A stretch of DNA of 64,000 bases from Thermocaproicibacter sp036260805 (GTDB taxonomy: Bacteria > Bacillota > Clostridia > Oscillospirales > Acutalibacteraceae). The stretch spans positions 101,109 through 165,108 of the forward strand of contig DATALZ010000084.1 in NCBI GenBank assembly GCA_036260805.1, in the 5' to 3' direction. A program made the translations under genes and the position numbers. Below are positions 51,483 to 60,683 of the stretch, one piece after another (the first letter of the stretch is position 1; each line of letters begins with the position of its first letter). The notes beneath the pieces are model-generated. The model saw only the letters and a program-made list of their open reading frames with translations. It did not search any database and had not been told where the DNA came from.

Positions 51483-52358
51483 ATGAACAGGTTGTTCCAT
51501 ATCATTCGTGACGACCGCCGGCTTGGCCTTCGAATCATTAAAACCGGTATCGCCGTAACTGTCTGCATCGTTATATCAAATCTGTTAAAGCTCGACCAGC
51601 CGTTTCTTGCCGTGATTGCGACCGTGCTATCAATGGGCAAGTCCATTGATATGTCGGTTCGTTCCGGTAAGAATAAGATGATCGGCGTTTTAATCGGCGC
51701 CGCGCTTGGCTGCGGCTTTGCCGTGCTTGCACTTACGATGCATTCCCCCGCCAATGCCGGGCTCTGCGGCGTCGGCATCATAGCGGTATTGTACCTTTGC
51801 CAGCTGTTCAGCCTGAACGGTGCGGCAGCGCTCACAAGTTTTGCATTTGCCGCTGTCATGTTTGGCAGCATTTCCATAAAGCCGTGGGTTTATGCCATTA
51901 CCTGCGCGGAAAACGCCATCATCGGAATCGCGATTTCCGTCTTAATCAACCTTATCATTATGCCGCCGAATTATGCGGAAGAAGTCAAAAGAGCATATGC
52001 ACTTCTACGGGAAAAGATCAGCTCTTCCGTAGAGGACGTTTCCGAAAAGCACCCGATTGACGTAAAAGAAATTGAAACAGTAATTGAACGTCTTGCCCGA
52101 AATGTCCGTCTTTATGTTTCGGAAGCCAGGTTCCTGCGGGGAGACGACGACGAAGTCTTCTCCATCTCCTGCAAGGTATCTGCCTACAAGATGATTTTGG
52201 ACGAGTTAAAGGCCATTGACGCTATGGAGCTAGCGAATAAAGAGAACATATCGGATGAATTGCAGACGGTTTACCGGTACCATATGAACCGCATGACGCA
52301 GCTTCTGGAAGGTGTATCGGAAAAGAGCACTGCCAGTGCCGCTCCGAAGAAAAAATAA
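51483..52358 (+). CDS. Aromatic acid exporter/FUSC family membrane protein
   Basis: A 291-residue protein with about six hydrophobic helices in its first 165 residues (for example GIAVTVCIVISNLL, MIGVLIGAALGCGFAVLAL, GIAISVLINLIIMPPNYAEEV). A cytoplasmic helical C-terminal domain (about 170-290) follows. This is the arrangement of the ArAE/FUSC proteins (DUF939-like). It lies four bases after the HAD gene and is cotranscribed. Transport substrate unknown. Confidence 0.85.
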   Translation: MNRLFHIIRDDRRLGLRIIKTGIAVTVCIVISNLLKLDQPFLAVIATVLSMGKSIDMSVRSGKNKMIGVLIGAALGCGFAVLALTMHSPANAGLCGVGIIAVLYLCQLFSLNGAAALTSFAFAAVMFGSISIKPWVYAITCAENAIIGIAISVLINLIIMPPNYAEEVKRAYALLREKISSSVEDVSEKHPIDVKEIETVIERLARNVRLYVSEARFLRGDDDEVFSISCKVSAYKMILDELKAIDAMELANKENISDELQTVYRYHMNRMTQLLEGVSEKSTASAAPKKK

Positions 52359-52407
52359 TGCATGCATGGATCCTTGCGACCCAGCACATTATAATTCAGC
52401 ACAAAAA

Positions 52408-52437
52408 ACAGGCTTCCCCGAAAAGGGAAAGCCTGTT
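52408..52437. terminator. Terminator between the membrane protein and the alcohol dehydrogenase
   Basis: Stem ACAGGCTTCCC/GGGAAAGCCTGT with a GAAAA-type loop and T-rich flank on the plus strand and A-run on the other, positioned between convergent genes. Confidence 0.82.
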
Positions 52438-52474
52438 CCTATAAATATTACGCGGGTTTTATAATGAAGCCGTA

Positions 52475-53644
52475 TTAGAACGCAACGTCTTCGCCATAGA
52501 AGGCGCAGGTAAGAACTTTTTCCATTGCTTCGGCGTCGGTCGGTCTCGGGTTGGAACCAGTGCAGGGGTCGAGAACAGCATTTGCTGCAATCGCCTTTAC
52601 GTTAGCCTTGAAATCTTCTTCGCTGACGCCGTTCTCACGGTAGGTGGGAGCGATACCCAGTTTTACATTCAGAGCGCGTACAGCGTCTACAAGTGCATTT
52701 GTCAGCTGCTTGTCTGTATTTCCCGGCAGGCCAACGTATTTCGCAATATCGGCATAACGGTCCATGCAGACCCGGGAGTTATACTGAATTACGAAAGGCA
52801 GAAGAATCGCGTTGCAGCATCCGTGCGGGATGTGGAACACAGCGCCTGTTTTATGCGCAATGCTGTGAGCGATGCCCAGCAGTGCGTTGGAGAAAGCCAT
52901 ACCGGCCAGGCACTGTGCGTTGTGCATCGTTTCACGGGCTTTGGCATCACCGTTGAAAGAATCAACAAGACTGTCGAAAATATCGGAAATTGCTTTCAGT
53001 GCAAGCGGGTCGGAAAAATCAGAACGGTTGCCAGCTACATAAGCTTCAATTGCATGTGTCAGAGCATCCATACCGGTATGAGCCGTCAGGGTTTTCGGCA
53101 TTGTAAGAGCGATATCGGAGTCCAGAACAGCAATATCCGGTGTAATTTCAAAGTCTGCAAGAGGATATTTAATGTTGGTGGAGTAATCTGTAATAACGGA
53201 GAATGCCGTTACTTCGGATGCCGTGCCGCTGGTTGACGGAATGCCTACAAAGATTGCCTTTTTGCGCAGTTTCGGCATGGTAAACGGATTTTTAATATCT
53301 TCAAAGGTCTTTTCCGGGTATTCATAGAAAACCCACATAGCCTTTGCAGCATCCATCGGGGAACCGCCGCCGATTGCAACGATTACATCAGGCTCAAATT
53401 CGCGCATTGCCTTTGCGCCGTCATATACGCGTTCAATAGAAGGATCCGGCTCTACGCCTTCATAAATTTTTGTTTCAAGACCGGCTTCTTTCAAAACATC
53501 CTCGAGCTTCTGCAGGAATCCGGTTTTCCTCATGGAATGGCCGCCGGTAACAATGAACGCCTTTTTGTACCCTTTCAGATTTTTCAGTTCATTGATGGAA
53601 CCGGAACCAAAATAGATGTCTCTTGGTAATGTAAAACGTGCCAT
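52475..53644 (-). CDS. Iron-containing alcohol dehydrogenase
   Basis: A 389-residue group III (Fe-dependent) alcohol dehydrogenase. NAD-binding GGGSPMDAAKAMW is near residue 92-104; the ligand Asp lies in LDSDIALTMPKTLTAHTGMDALTHAIEAYV with His near 201; the iron-binding region is IAHSIAHKTGAVFHIPHGCCNAILLP near 260-285. It most resembles butanol/1,3-propanediol dehydrogenase types; substrate is undefined. AAGGAGGATC precedes the ATG. No obvious pathway neighbours. Confidence 0.93.
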   Translation of the reverse strand: MARFTLPRDIYFGSGSINELKNLKGYKKAFIVTGGHSMRKTGFLQKLEDVLKEAGLETKIYEGVEPDPSIERVYDGAKAMREFEPDVIVAIGGGSPMDAAKAMWVFYEYPEKTFEDIKNPFTMPKLRKKAIFVGIPSTSGTASEVTAFSVITDYSTNIKYPLADFEITPDIAVLDSDIALTMPKTLTAHTGMDALTHAIEAYVAGNRSDFSDPLALKAISDIFDSLVDSFNGDAKARETMHNAQCLAGMAFSNALLGIAHSIAHKTGAVFHIPHGCCNAILLPFVIQYNSRVCMDRYADIAKYVGLPGNTDKQLTNALVDAVRALNVKLGIAPTYRENGVSEEDFKANVKAIAANAVLDPCTGSNPRPTDAEAMEKVLTCAFYGEDVAF

Positions 53645-53829
53645 TTAAAGATCCTCCTTAATGATAGTTAAAAAATAAACGATTGCTTGATAAAATATTA
53701 TCATTCAAAAACTGTTTCTGCATTCCCTGAAAGAAACATCCCAACAAGAATTTTGTTCCACGTCGTTTATGCTTATAAAAAGCAAAAGTGCCCACTTTCA
53801 GTTGGGAAACTTGTACTGCAAAAAGGGGA

Positions 53830-54972
53830 ATGAGAAATTTGCTCAATGCTGTTGCGCTCTCGGAAGTTGATTTTTTTGCAATATCAATTTTGGGGCTGAT
53901 GCTGTGGAATACCTGCAGGCAGTCAAAAGGCTTTTTATTTGAGCAAAAGCTTTTTGTTTTGCTTTTGAGCTCCAATGCCGTCCTTCTGGCGCTTGATGCC
54001 GCAGGCTGGCTGTTAAACGGCCATACCGGGGAATTGGCAAAAACGGCCGTCCAGATTCTGAACATGCTTTATTACGCCTTAAGCGCGCTGCCCTGTGTAT
54101 TGTGGGCGGTTTATGCTTACTACCAGATATTTCGCAGCAAAAGCAGGGCGGTAAAACTGCTCATCCCCCTGTCGATTCCGTTTCTAATCACCGCCGTGTT
54201 GTCCGCGACAAGCATTTTCAACCAGTGGTTCTTCTACCTCGACGCACAAAATGTCTACCACAGAGGAAAGTTCTTCTGGCTATACGCTTTCATCTGCACT
54301 TCCTATCTGTTTTTTACCCAGGTTTTCATTCTGCTGAACCGCCGGCATGTGTCTGCGCGGTTTATCGTACCGATTACTCTTTTCCCGATTCCACCGCTTG
54401 TGGGTGCAATTATTCAATCATTTGTTTACGGCGTAACTCTCGTCTGGCCTTGCATGGCCTTTTCCGCGATGGTTGTATTTTTAAACATTCAGAACAACCA
54501 GCTGTACCGAGATCACCTGACCGGCCTGTACAACCGCCGCCACCTGGATTCTTTTCTGGAAGAACGCATCAATTCCAAAAACCATGAAACCATTCCGGCC
54601 GGCATCATGGTGGATTTGAATTGTTTTAAAAGCATCAACGACAGCTTTGGGCATTCGGTCGGTGACCGCGCCCTGGTCGACGCCGGGAAAATTCTTCGCA
54701 TGAGTGTCCGCAATACCGATTTTGCCTGCCGCTACGGCGGAGATGAATTCATCGTGATCCTTGAAATCAAACGCCGCGAAGAACTTGACAGCGTAGTCAA
54801 ACGAATCGGCCGAAACGTGGAGCGTTACAATACAGAAAGCCGTCCGCCGTTCAAGATGAGCTTCAGCATGGGTTACGATATTTTTGACCTGGAGTCAGGA
54901 ATGTCTGTCAAACAGTTTCTGTGCCACATCGACGAACTGATGTACCAGCAGAAAAAGAAGAGCAGAAGATAA
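53830..54972 (+). CDS. Membrane-anchored diguanylate cyclase (GGDEF)
   Basis: A 380-residue protein with six or seven hydrophobic helices in the first 220 residues and a GGDEF domain at about 225-375. The domain carries NRRHLDSF, DLNCFKSINDSFGHSVGD, and the active-site CRYGGDEFIVIL. The product-inhibition site RxxD (RNTD) lies five residues before GGDEF, so cyclic di-GMP feedback is likely intact. It should make c-di-GMP from GTP; no EAL partner is in the window. The start is uncertain: the ATG at 53830 has AAGGGG too close, while a TTG at 53839 fits better. Confidence 0.9.
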   Translation: MRNLLNAVALSEVDFFAISILGLMLWNTCRQSKGFLFEQKLFVLLLSSNAVLLALDAAGWLLNGHTGELAKTAVQILNMLYYALSALPCVLWAVYAYYQIFRSKSRAVKLLIPLSIPFLITAVLSATSIFNQWFFYLDAQNVYHRGKFFWLYAFICTSYLFFTQVFILLNRRHVSARFIVPITLFPIPPLVGAIIQSFVYGVTLVWPCMAFSAMVVFLNIQNNQLYRDHLTGLYNRRHLDSFLEERINSKNHETIPAGIMVDLNCFKSINDSFGHSVGDRALVDAGKILRMSVRNTDFACRYGGDEFIVILEIKRREELDSVVKRIGRNVERYNTESRPPFKMSFSMGYDIFDLESGMSVKQFLCHIDELMYQQKKKSRR

Positions 54973-54976
54973 GGAC

Positions 54977-56470
54977 TCAGTCCGGCCCTCGGCGTTCCAG
55001 CGTGCGGGAAGCCGGATTTTCCATTACCTTGCCCTTTTCGTCAAAACGGGAGCCGTGGCAGGGGCAGTCCCATGTTTTTTCTTCGGGATTCCACTGCAGC
55101 GGGCAGTGCATATGCGGGCAAACAGGATTTATCCCGTGTATGGCGCCGTCCTCATCCCGGTAAGCACCGATCTTTGCACCCTGAAATTCCACAAGACTGC
55201 CCTCGCCGTTCTTCAGTTCGGAAAGATGTCGGTTCGGCGGTTCCAAATAACCTTTGATAAAGTTGCCCGCAATATCTCCGATTTCCCGGAACATCGTGGG
55301 TGCCTGCATGGTAAAATCGGAGCGCACCGGCGAAAAAATGGTATGGTCTTCCCCGCCCGACACAATCAGGCTGCTGATAATGGAAGCCGCGGCCATGCTG
55401 CTCGTCATGCCCCATTTATTGAATCCGGTCGCCAGATAAACGTTGTTCCCCTGCTGGCGGTATCGCCCGATATAGGGAATCCCATCGTTCGTCATGCAGT
55501 CCTGGGCCGACCAGCGGAACCGTACGGTGCTTTCCGGGTAAAGTTTTCTTGCTTCCTCTTCCATTCTGAGGTAATGGGCCACATCGGTTTCATGACCCGT
55601 TTTGTGGTCAAACATGCTGAAAAGCAAAAGTTCGCCGTCTTCCCACGGCTGGCTTCGGAAAGAACATCCGCCCTGCTCGCAGTCCAGATACATCCCGTTC
55701 ATTTTCTGCGCATTTTCCAGCGCCACCACATACGACCGGCTCTGAACAATGCGGGTGTAATACATTCCTTTAAAATTTGCAAACGGGTAATGGGTACACA
55801 TGATTACGTTTTTGCCGTAAACCCTGCCTTCCCTTGTAATAACGGTATTGTCTTCCAGAGCAATGACGAGGCTGTCTTCGTAAATCTGCACGCCTTTTTC
55901 CTTCAGAATTTCAGCCAGTCGATAAGCAAACTTCAGCGGATGGAACCGCGCCTGGTTCGGAAATTTCAGCGCCGCCTTCACCTGCAGCGGGATTTCACAA
56001 TCGTGCACAATCTGCGCATTGATGGACAAATGCTTTGCGGCGTCGGCTTCCGCCTCCAGCTTGTGCACGCCGCTGTCCGTCAGTGCATACAGATATGCGT
56101 CGCAGGGAGTAAAATCGCAGTTGATCTTCTCCGTTTCCGCAATCTTCTGCAGCCGGCCAATTGCCTCTTCGTTATATCGAGCATACTCTTCGGCGCGTTC
56201 CCTGCCGATCCCGTCAACCAGTTTGCGGTAAATCAACCCGTGCTGAGAGGATATTTTTGCCGTAGTATGGCCGGTCGCACCGCCGCATATTTTTCTGGAC
56301 TCAAGCAATACAATATCTTTTATACCGTTCTGCAGAAGCTCATAGGCACACAGCAGGCCGCACAGCCCTCCGCCTACAACAACGGCCTGTGCTGCATAAT
56401 TCCCGGTGAATTTCGGAAATTCCGGCCTGTGTTCCGTCTGCCAGAGCGAAACAAATTTTTTCTCGTCCAA
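54977..56470 (-). CDS. FAD-dependent oxidoreductase with C-terminal Rieske domain
   Basis: A 497-residue protein of the DAO/FAD type fused to a Rieske iron-sulfur domain (YhfW-like). The FAD motif AVVVGGGLCGLLCAYEL is near residues 30-46. The Rieske domain covers the last 110 residues with CPHMHCPLQWNPEEK and CPCHGSRFDEKG, giving CxH and CxxH ligands. The electron acceptor and substrate are not known. It is convergent with the diguanylate cyclase, with four bases between stops. Confidence 0.92.
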   Translation of the reverse strand: MDEKKFVSLWQTEHRPEFPKFTGNYAAQAVVVGGGLCGLLCAYELLQNGIKDIVLLESRKICGGATGHTTAKISSQHGLIYRKLVDGIGRERAEEYARYNEEAIGRLQKIAETEKINCDFTPCDAYLYALTDSGVHKLEAEADAAKHLSINAQIVHDCEIPLQVKAALKFPNQARFHPLKFAYRLAEILKEKGVQIYEDSLVIALEDNTVITREGRVYGKNVIMCTHYPFANFKGMYYTRIVQSRSYVVALENAQKMNGMYLDCEQGGCSFRSQPWEDGELLLFSMFDHKTGHETDVAHYLRMEEEARKLYPESTVRFRWSAQDCMTNDGIPYIGRYRQQGNNVYLATGFNKWGMTSSMAAASIISSLIVSGGEDHTIFSPVRSDFTMQAPTMFREIGDIAGNFIKGYLEPPNRHLSELKNGEGSLVEFQGAKIGAYRDEDGAIHGINPVCPHMHCPLQWNPEEKTWDCPCHGSRFDEKGKVMENPASRTLERRGPD

Positions 56471-56530
56471 TTATTTCACACCCTTTTCCGCTATTGTTTC
56501 CTCCTTTAAATAAAAAATGCAAGCGCGCAA

Positions 56531-56568
56531 AAAGAGGATGCCGGGAATAAATTTCCGGCATCCTCTTT
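56531..56568 (-). terminator. Terminator of the two-component operon
   Basis: An 18-pair stem (AAAGAGGATGCCGG-G-AAT with ATT-T-CCGGCATCCTCTTT, one mismatch) on either strand; the minus reading ends in TTTTTGCG. It lies beyond the MITE-like element that follows the histidine kinase. Confidence 0.85.
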
Positions 56569-56578
56569 CGCTCTCACT

Positions 56579-56683
56579 TACAGCAATTCCAGTTGAATGA
56601 TAGAGTTAGCCTGTGTTCATCGCCCCGTCTACGGCAGGGCGATGAACACATTTTATCTCGCAATACTAAATGGAATTGCTGTA
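56579..56683 (-). repeat. MITE-like palindromic element, copy A (105 bp)
   Basis: Terminal inverted repeats TACAGCAATTCCA and TGGAATTGCTGTA (13 of 13) enclose a 14-pair inner stem (TGTGTTCATCGCCC with GGGCGATGAACACA). No coding capacity. The right end overlaps the last codons and stop of the histidine kinase gene. Confidence 0.85.
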
Positions 56684-58045
56684 GGTTTCGTTACTCAAAA
56701 GGTTTTCCTTTTTCGGTAAAAAAATTTTTGTGGCCGTTCCGTGCCCCTGTTGGCTTTCCACGCGGATTTCTCCCCCATGGCGCTCCACAATCCATTTCAC
56801 AATGGAAAGGCCGAGGCCAGACGACCCTTTTTGCCCTCTGGTACGGGATTCGTCTGCTTTATAGAACCGGTCAAAAATATGCGGCAGGTCTTTTTCCGAG
56901 ATTCCAATTCCGGTATCTGTAACCGTCAGCTCTGTGCGGTCTCCCGACGACTGCCTGCACGAGATGGTTATGGTTCCACCGGCCGGAGTATATTTTGAGC
57001 TGTTTTCCACAACCGCGCGTACTGCCTGCTTTATCAGGGCATGGTCTGCATTCAGAAAGACGTCCGGCTCAATCTCTTCTGCAATTTGATGGTCTTCGTC
57101 GATCATCCTTGTTTCCGCGGCAATTTCACGCATCATATCACTCGCGCAGAACTCTTCAAAATTTACCTGCTGCGTCTGCTTGTCTGCCCGCGCGAGGAAC
57201 AAAAGCCGCTCCACAAGCTGCTGCATGCTGTCGGCTTCTTCTACAATTTTCGAGATGGATTCATCCAGGACTTCCTTATCCTCGCTGCCCCAGCGGCGAA
57301 GCAGATTCGCATAACCGGAAATAACCGAAAGCGGCGTTCTCAGCTCGTGCGATGCATCGGAGACGAACCGGTTCTGCTGTTCATATGATTTCTGGATTCT
57401 GTCCAGCATTTCGTTGAACGTTTCGGCAAGCTCATTCAATTCGTCGTGCGAATTCACGTTATCAATCCGTCGGCTCAGGTCGCTTGCGGAGATCGAACGT
57501 GCCGTGCGGGTCATATCGTAAACCGGGCGCATCATTTTCCGCATCAGAAGCGCCCCGAAAAAAGCCGCAAGCAGAAGCATTAGTACAAGGAAAACCAGAA
57601 ATCCCGAAACGGTAAGGTTCCCGGCAATCCCGAGTTCCTCTTTGTCCACAATCCGCACAAAAAGCGGCACACCTTGCAAATCCAGCCGGCGCATGGTTTC
57701 ATTGTACCGTTTCCCGCTTTCGGGCTTTGTTCCGTAAGTAAGCGGAGAGTCTCCGCGTTTTCCGCCAATTTCGATATAAATATTGTTCGCCTGTGCGAAA
57801 GAATCAAGGTCGAACTGCCCTGCATCGTCATGTGAAAGGCGGTCAGTGAGAAAACTGGAGAGCCTGTCCAGTCTCTGAATGTGGGATGCCCGCTCCGCCA
57901 GCGCCCAGGTCATTACGCCGATGGACACCGCGAGAATGACACCAAACAGAGTGGTATAAATGGCGGACGTTTTGAAGGCTATGGAAAACTTAACCGTCCG
58001 TCCGCCGCTTTGCCGCTTAAAAAACGGCAGTCTAATTTTCTTCAT
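56666..58045 (-). CDS. Sensor histidine kinase
   Basis: A 459-residue membrane sensor kinase. Helix 1 is near residues 25-48 and helix 2 near 145-168, with a sensor loop of about 95 residues between. HAMP follows (MRPVYDMTRTARSISASDL). The H box is SDASHELRTPLSVISGY near 232, then N (ENSSKYTP), G1 (DTGIGI), F (IFDRFYKADESR) and G2 (GLGLSIVK). Its ATG overlaps the stop of the response regulator. The last residues (YSNSI) and the stop are encoded by the MITE-like element. Confidence 0.96.
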   Translation of the reverse strand: MKKIRLPFFKRQSGGRTVKFSIAFKTSAIYTTLFGVILAVSIGVMTWALAERASHIQRLDRLSSFLTDRLSHDDAGQFDLDSFAQANNIYIEIGGKRGDSPLTYGTKPESGKRYNETMRRLDLQGVPLFVRIVDKEELGIAGNLTVSGFLVFLVLMLLLAAFFGALLMRKMMRPVYDMTRTARSISASDLSRRIDNVNSHDELNELAETFNEMLDRIQKSYEQQNRFVSDASHELRTPLSVISGYANLLRRWGSEDKEVLDESISKIVEEADSMQQLVERLLFLARADKQTQQVNFEEFCASDMMREIAAETRMIDEDHQIAEEIEPDVFLNADHALIKQAVRAVVENSSKYTPAGGTITISCRQSSGDRTELTVTDTGIGISEKDLPHIFDRFYKADESRTRGQKGSSGLGLSIVKWIVERHGGEIRVESQQGHGTATKIFLPKKENLLSNETYSNSI

Positions 58046-58727
58046 TTTGTTTGATGATATACCCTACGCCGCGAATCGTTTTTATCAGATCAATATGGAA
58101 CGGGTAGTCAATTTTGTTGCGGAGATAGCGGATATAAACATCCACCAGATTTGTTTCTCCGCTGAAATCGTAGCCCCATACCTTTTCCATCAGCCTGTCG
58201 CGGGAGCAGACGGTATCGTGATTCTTCATTAAATAATACAGCAGGTCAAATTCCCGCTTGGTAAGCTGAATCGGCTCTCCGCTGTATGAAGCTTCGTGCG
58301 TCGCGCTGTTTACTGTAAGGTTTCCCCTGGTTAGAACACCGGAGTCCTCAGTCTGCGGTGTACCGCGCTTTTTGAGGGCAACACGCATTCTTGCCAGCAG
58401 TTCCTCAATTGAGAAAGGTTTGGTCAGGTAATCGTCCGCCCCGCCGTCCAGGCCCGTCACTTTGTCGGAAATCGCGTCTTTGGCTGTCAGCATGATAACC
58501 GGCGTTTCCGAAACGGTACGGAACTTTTTCAAAACGTCAAGACCGTCGAGCGATGGAAGCATAACGTCCAACAGAATCAGGTCGAAGTTTTCCTTCAGCG
58601 CGCGCTGAAGGCCCTGCGCTCCGTCATATTCCTTCTCAACGGAGTAACCTTCATGACGCAGCTCCAGTTCCAAAAATCGGACGCTGTTTTTGTCATCGTC
58701 AACGATCAGAACTTTTTCACCGGCCAT
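58032..58727 (-). CDS. OmpR/PhoB-family response regulator
   Basis: A 231-residue response regulator. The receiver has the acidic pair VDDD near residues 8-11, phosphorylatable Asp in LILLDVMLPSLDGL near 51, Thr in IMLTAKD near 80 and Lys in YLTKPF near 102. The winged-helix effector covers residues 130-228 (LTKREFDLLYYLMKNHDTVCSR, VDVYIRYLRNKI, TIRGVGYII). The ATG at 58727 has AAAGGTGG eight bases upstream. It is the first gene of the pair with the sensor kinase. Confidence 0.96.
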   Translation of the reverse strand: MAGEKVLIVDDDKNSVRFLELELRHEGYSVEKEYDGAQGLQRALKENFDLILLDVMLPSLDGLDVLKKFRTVSETPVIMLTAKDAISDKVTGLDGGADDYLTKPFSIEELLARMRVALKKRGTPQTEDSGVLTRGNLTVNSATHEASYSGEPIQLTKREFDLLYYLMKNHDTVCSRDRLMEKVWGYDFSGETNLVDVYIRYLRNKIDYPFHIDLIKTIRGVGYIIKQNEEN

Positions 58728-58787
58728 TATGCTTTCCACCTTTCAGAACACCCGGATCAACAACTGTCAGAACCTTTTAGAATTGAA

Positions 58788-59531
58788 TTATGCGAAATGT
58801 TTCTCCTTATTGACCGCGTTTTCAGACGCAATATTCAGAGCATTCTGCTCCAGCCTCTGCACATAAAGCTTGGCGAAAAGCTGGTAATCGTTTTCACCGA
58901 ATGACAGGTCGCCCAAACCAAGGCTTTCCGTAATGTCATTCACAGAAGTATCGGAATCTGAATTATTGACCGTACCGGATTCGTTGCCGGAGCTCCAGCC
59001 GACCGCGGAAATATCTTCCCCTGCATAGCCCAGAACTTTTTTTACATAGTTCTGTGTTTCCGCATAAGGCGGCACGCCGCCGTATTTTCTTACGCTGCCG
59101 CTGCCGGCATTATAAGCCGCGACGGCGAGTTTTGCGTCCCCGTTAAACGAGCTGAGAAGCTCGCTGAGATATTTTGCCCCGCCCATGATATTCTGCTCGG
59201 GGTCAAACGAATTATTAACGCCCAGGGATGCCGCAGTAGACGGCATCAGCTGCATAATGCCCTGCGCCCCACAGCTGGAAACGGCGTCCGCCTGAAAGCC
59301 GGATTCTGCCTTTGCCACCGCTTTCAGAAGTTTGACCGGCACATTATATTTGGAAGAAGCCTCGCTGAAAATCTCATCCAGGCTCTTCGCTTCTTTTGTA
59401 TTTTCTGTTTTTTCCATCGTATTTTTTAAAACCTGAGAAAAACCGGATGATGCTTTCTTGGCAGCTGTTACCGTCTTTGCCGAAGGCTGTACCGTACTTG
59501 CCGCGTTAACCCTTGAAACCACCCTTATCAT
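58788..59531 (-). CDS. Lytic transglycosylase (SLT domain) without a signal peptide
   Basis: A 247-residue protein. The SLT domain spans about residues 48-165: EASSKYNVPVKLLKAVAKAESGF (catalytic Glu in AESGF), GAQGIMQLMP, YNAGSGSVRKYGG. The N-terminal 45 residues are polar and Ser/Ala/Lys-rich (SGFSQVLKNTMEK) with no hydrophobic signal. The C-terminal 60 residues end with a helix (LFAKLYVQRLEQNALNIAS). Export by the flagellar type III system is possible, since flagellar muramidases also lack a signal. The start is uncertain: the ATG at 59531 has GAAGGG right beside it. Confidence 0.87.
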   Translation of the reverse strand: MIRVVSRVNAASTVQPSAKTVTAAKKASSGFSQVLKNTMEKTENTKEAKSLDEIFSEASSKYNVPVKLLKAVAKAESGFQADAVSSCGAQGIMQLMPSTAASLGVNNSFDPEQNIMGGAKYLSELLSSFNGDAKLAVAAYNAGSGSVRKYGGVPPYAETQNYVKKVLGYAGEDISAVGWSSGNESGTVNNSDSDTSVNDITESLGLGDLSFGENDYQLFAKLYVQRLEQNALNIASENAVNKEKHFA

Positions 59532-59691
59532 CCCTTCATTACGTCTAACCTGTCAAAAATTGTTTTACATCCAATACTGCTTATAATATTTCATTATTTA
59601 TGATAGCGCATTCCGGGTAAAAAATCAATGATATCCATTTCCCATTCCGGTCAAATTTTTTGTTCTTCCCTCATAGGTATGTAACAGATTT

Positions 59692-59784
59692 TACAGCAAT
59701 TCCATTCCAGACTGCGAGATAAGATGTGTTCATCCCCCGCCTTCAGAACACAAGCCGACTCCACAATTAAACTGGAATGCTGTA
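59692..59784. repeat. MITE-like palindromic element, copy B (93 bp)
   Basis: The left terminal repeat TACAGCAATTCCA is complete, the right one (TGGAATGCTGTA) lacks one base. The first half matches copies A and C (GCGAGATAAGATGTGTTCATC); the inner palindrome is degraded. It ends 16 bp before the patatin gene and touches its ribosome site. Confidence 0.8.
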
Positions 59785-59800
59785 GAGGGGAGGAAGACTT

Positions 59801-60664
59801 ATGTCCTTTGGGCTTGCCCTTGCAGGCGGCGGTATCCGCGGAGCCGCACACGTCGGCGTGCTCCTCGCGCTGGAGGAACAAGGCCTCAGGCCAAGTTCCA
59901 TAGCCGGAACCAGCGCAGGAGGCATCGTCGCCGGGCTTTATGCAGCGGGAATCTCCGCGCAGAAACTGCGGGAGATTATAAAGGAAATATCGGTAAAGGG
60001 CGGTTCTTTCGCCGACCCCGACATCAGCGGAATCCTTTCACTGGTGCCGAAGCTGCTTCTTCGAAGGGATTCCGCGTGTACCGGCCTGCTGAAAGGCGAC
60101 CTGATGGAAAAATACTTTCACGAAGTAACCAGTGGCTGTATGATGCGCGAAATTCCCATGCGCATTGTAATTCCTGCCGTTGACCTTTACACCGGCCTAA
60201 CCGTTTCCTTCACAAATTCCCTTTTTGGCTTAAGGCCGGTTTCCCGGGTAAAGTGGGTCACCCAGATCCGGCTCTGCGAAGCAATGCGCGCCACTTCCGC
60301 CCTGCCCGCTATCTTCCGCCCGAAAGTGCTCGACGGCATGTGCCTTGTAGACGGCGGCGTGACGGACGTTCTGCCGGTCGACCTGCTGATTGCCGCAGGC
60401 GAGCCGAATGTTCTTGCGGTGGATGTTTCGGAATATTACAAAATGCCGGAACGCATCAATCTGCTTGAGGTTGCCTCTCATTCGCTCTCCATCATGGAAA
60501 CACGCCTGAGGCAATGTGTGACCCGGGGCGAAAAATTCCTGCTGAACCCCGATCTGCCCGAAACAGACGGCGTGCTGAATCTTCCCCAGATGATGGATTG
60601 TATGGAAGCCGGTTATTTTTCCGCAAAAAGAGCCATGCCCCAGATTTTGAGGATTTTCTCCTAG
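59801..60664 (+). CDS. Patatin-like phospholipase
   Basis: A 287-residue patatin-family acyl hydrolase. The oxyanion motif GGGIRG is at residues 9-14, the Ser nucleophile in GTSAG near 38-42 (GxSxG) and the Asp in VDGGVTDVLP near 187. The dyad is complete, so lipase activity is expected, probably on phospholipids. No signal peptide or membrane anchor. AGGGGAGG precedes the ATG, directly after a MITE-like element. Confidence 0.94.
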   Translation: MSFGLALAGGGIRGAAHVGVLLALEEQGLRPSSIAGTSAGGIVAGLYAAGISAQKLREIIKEISVKGGSFADPDISGILSLVPKLLLRRDSACTGLLKGDLMEKYFHEVTSGCMMREIPMRIVIPAVDLYTGLTVSFTNSLFGLRPVSRVKWVTQIRLCEAMRATSALPAIFRPKVLDGMCLVDGGVTDVLPVDLLIAAGEPNVLAVDVSEYYKMPERINLLEVASHSLSIMETRLRQCVTRGEKFLLNPDLPETDGVLNLPQMMDCMEAGYFSAKRAMPQILRIFS

Positions 60665-60683
60665 CCAAAGCAACCTAAGTGTT

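Noticed and set aside
54977..56470. Idea that the Rieske oxidoreductase and diguanylate cyclase form one operon
   Set aside because: They are convergent on opposite strands.
55055..56509. Plus-strand open frame of 484 residues
   Set aside because: It is the antisense shadow of the FAD/Rieske oxidoreductase, whose motifs are unambiguous on the minus strand.
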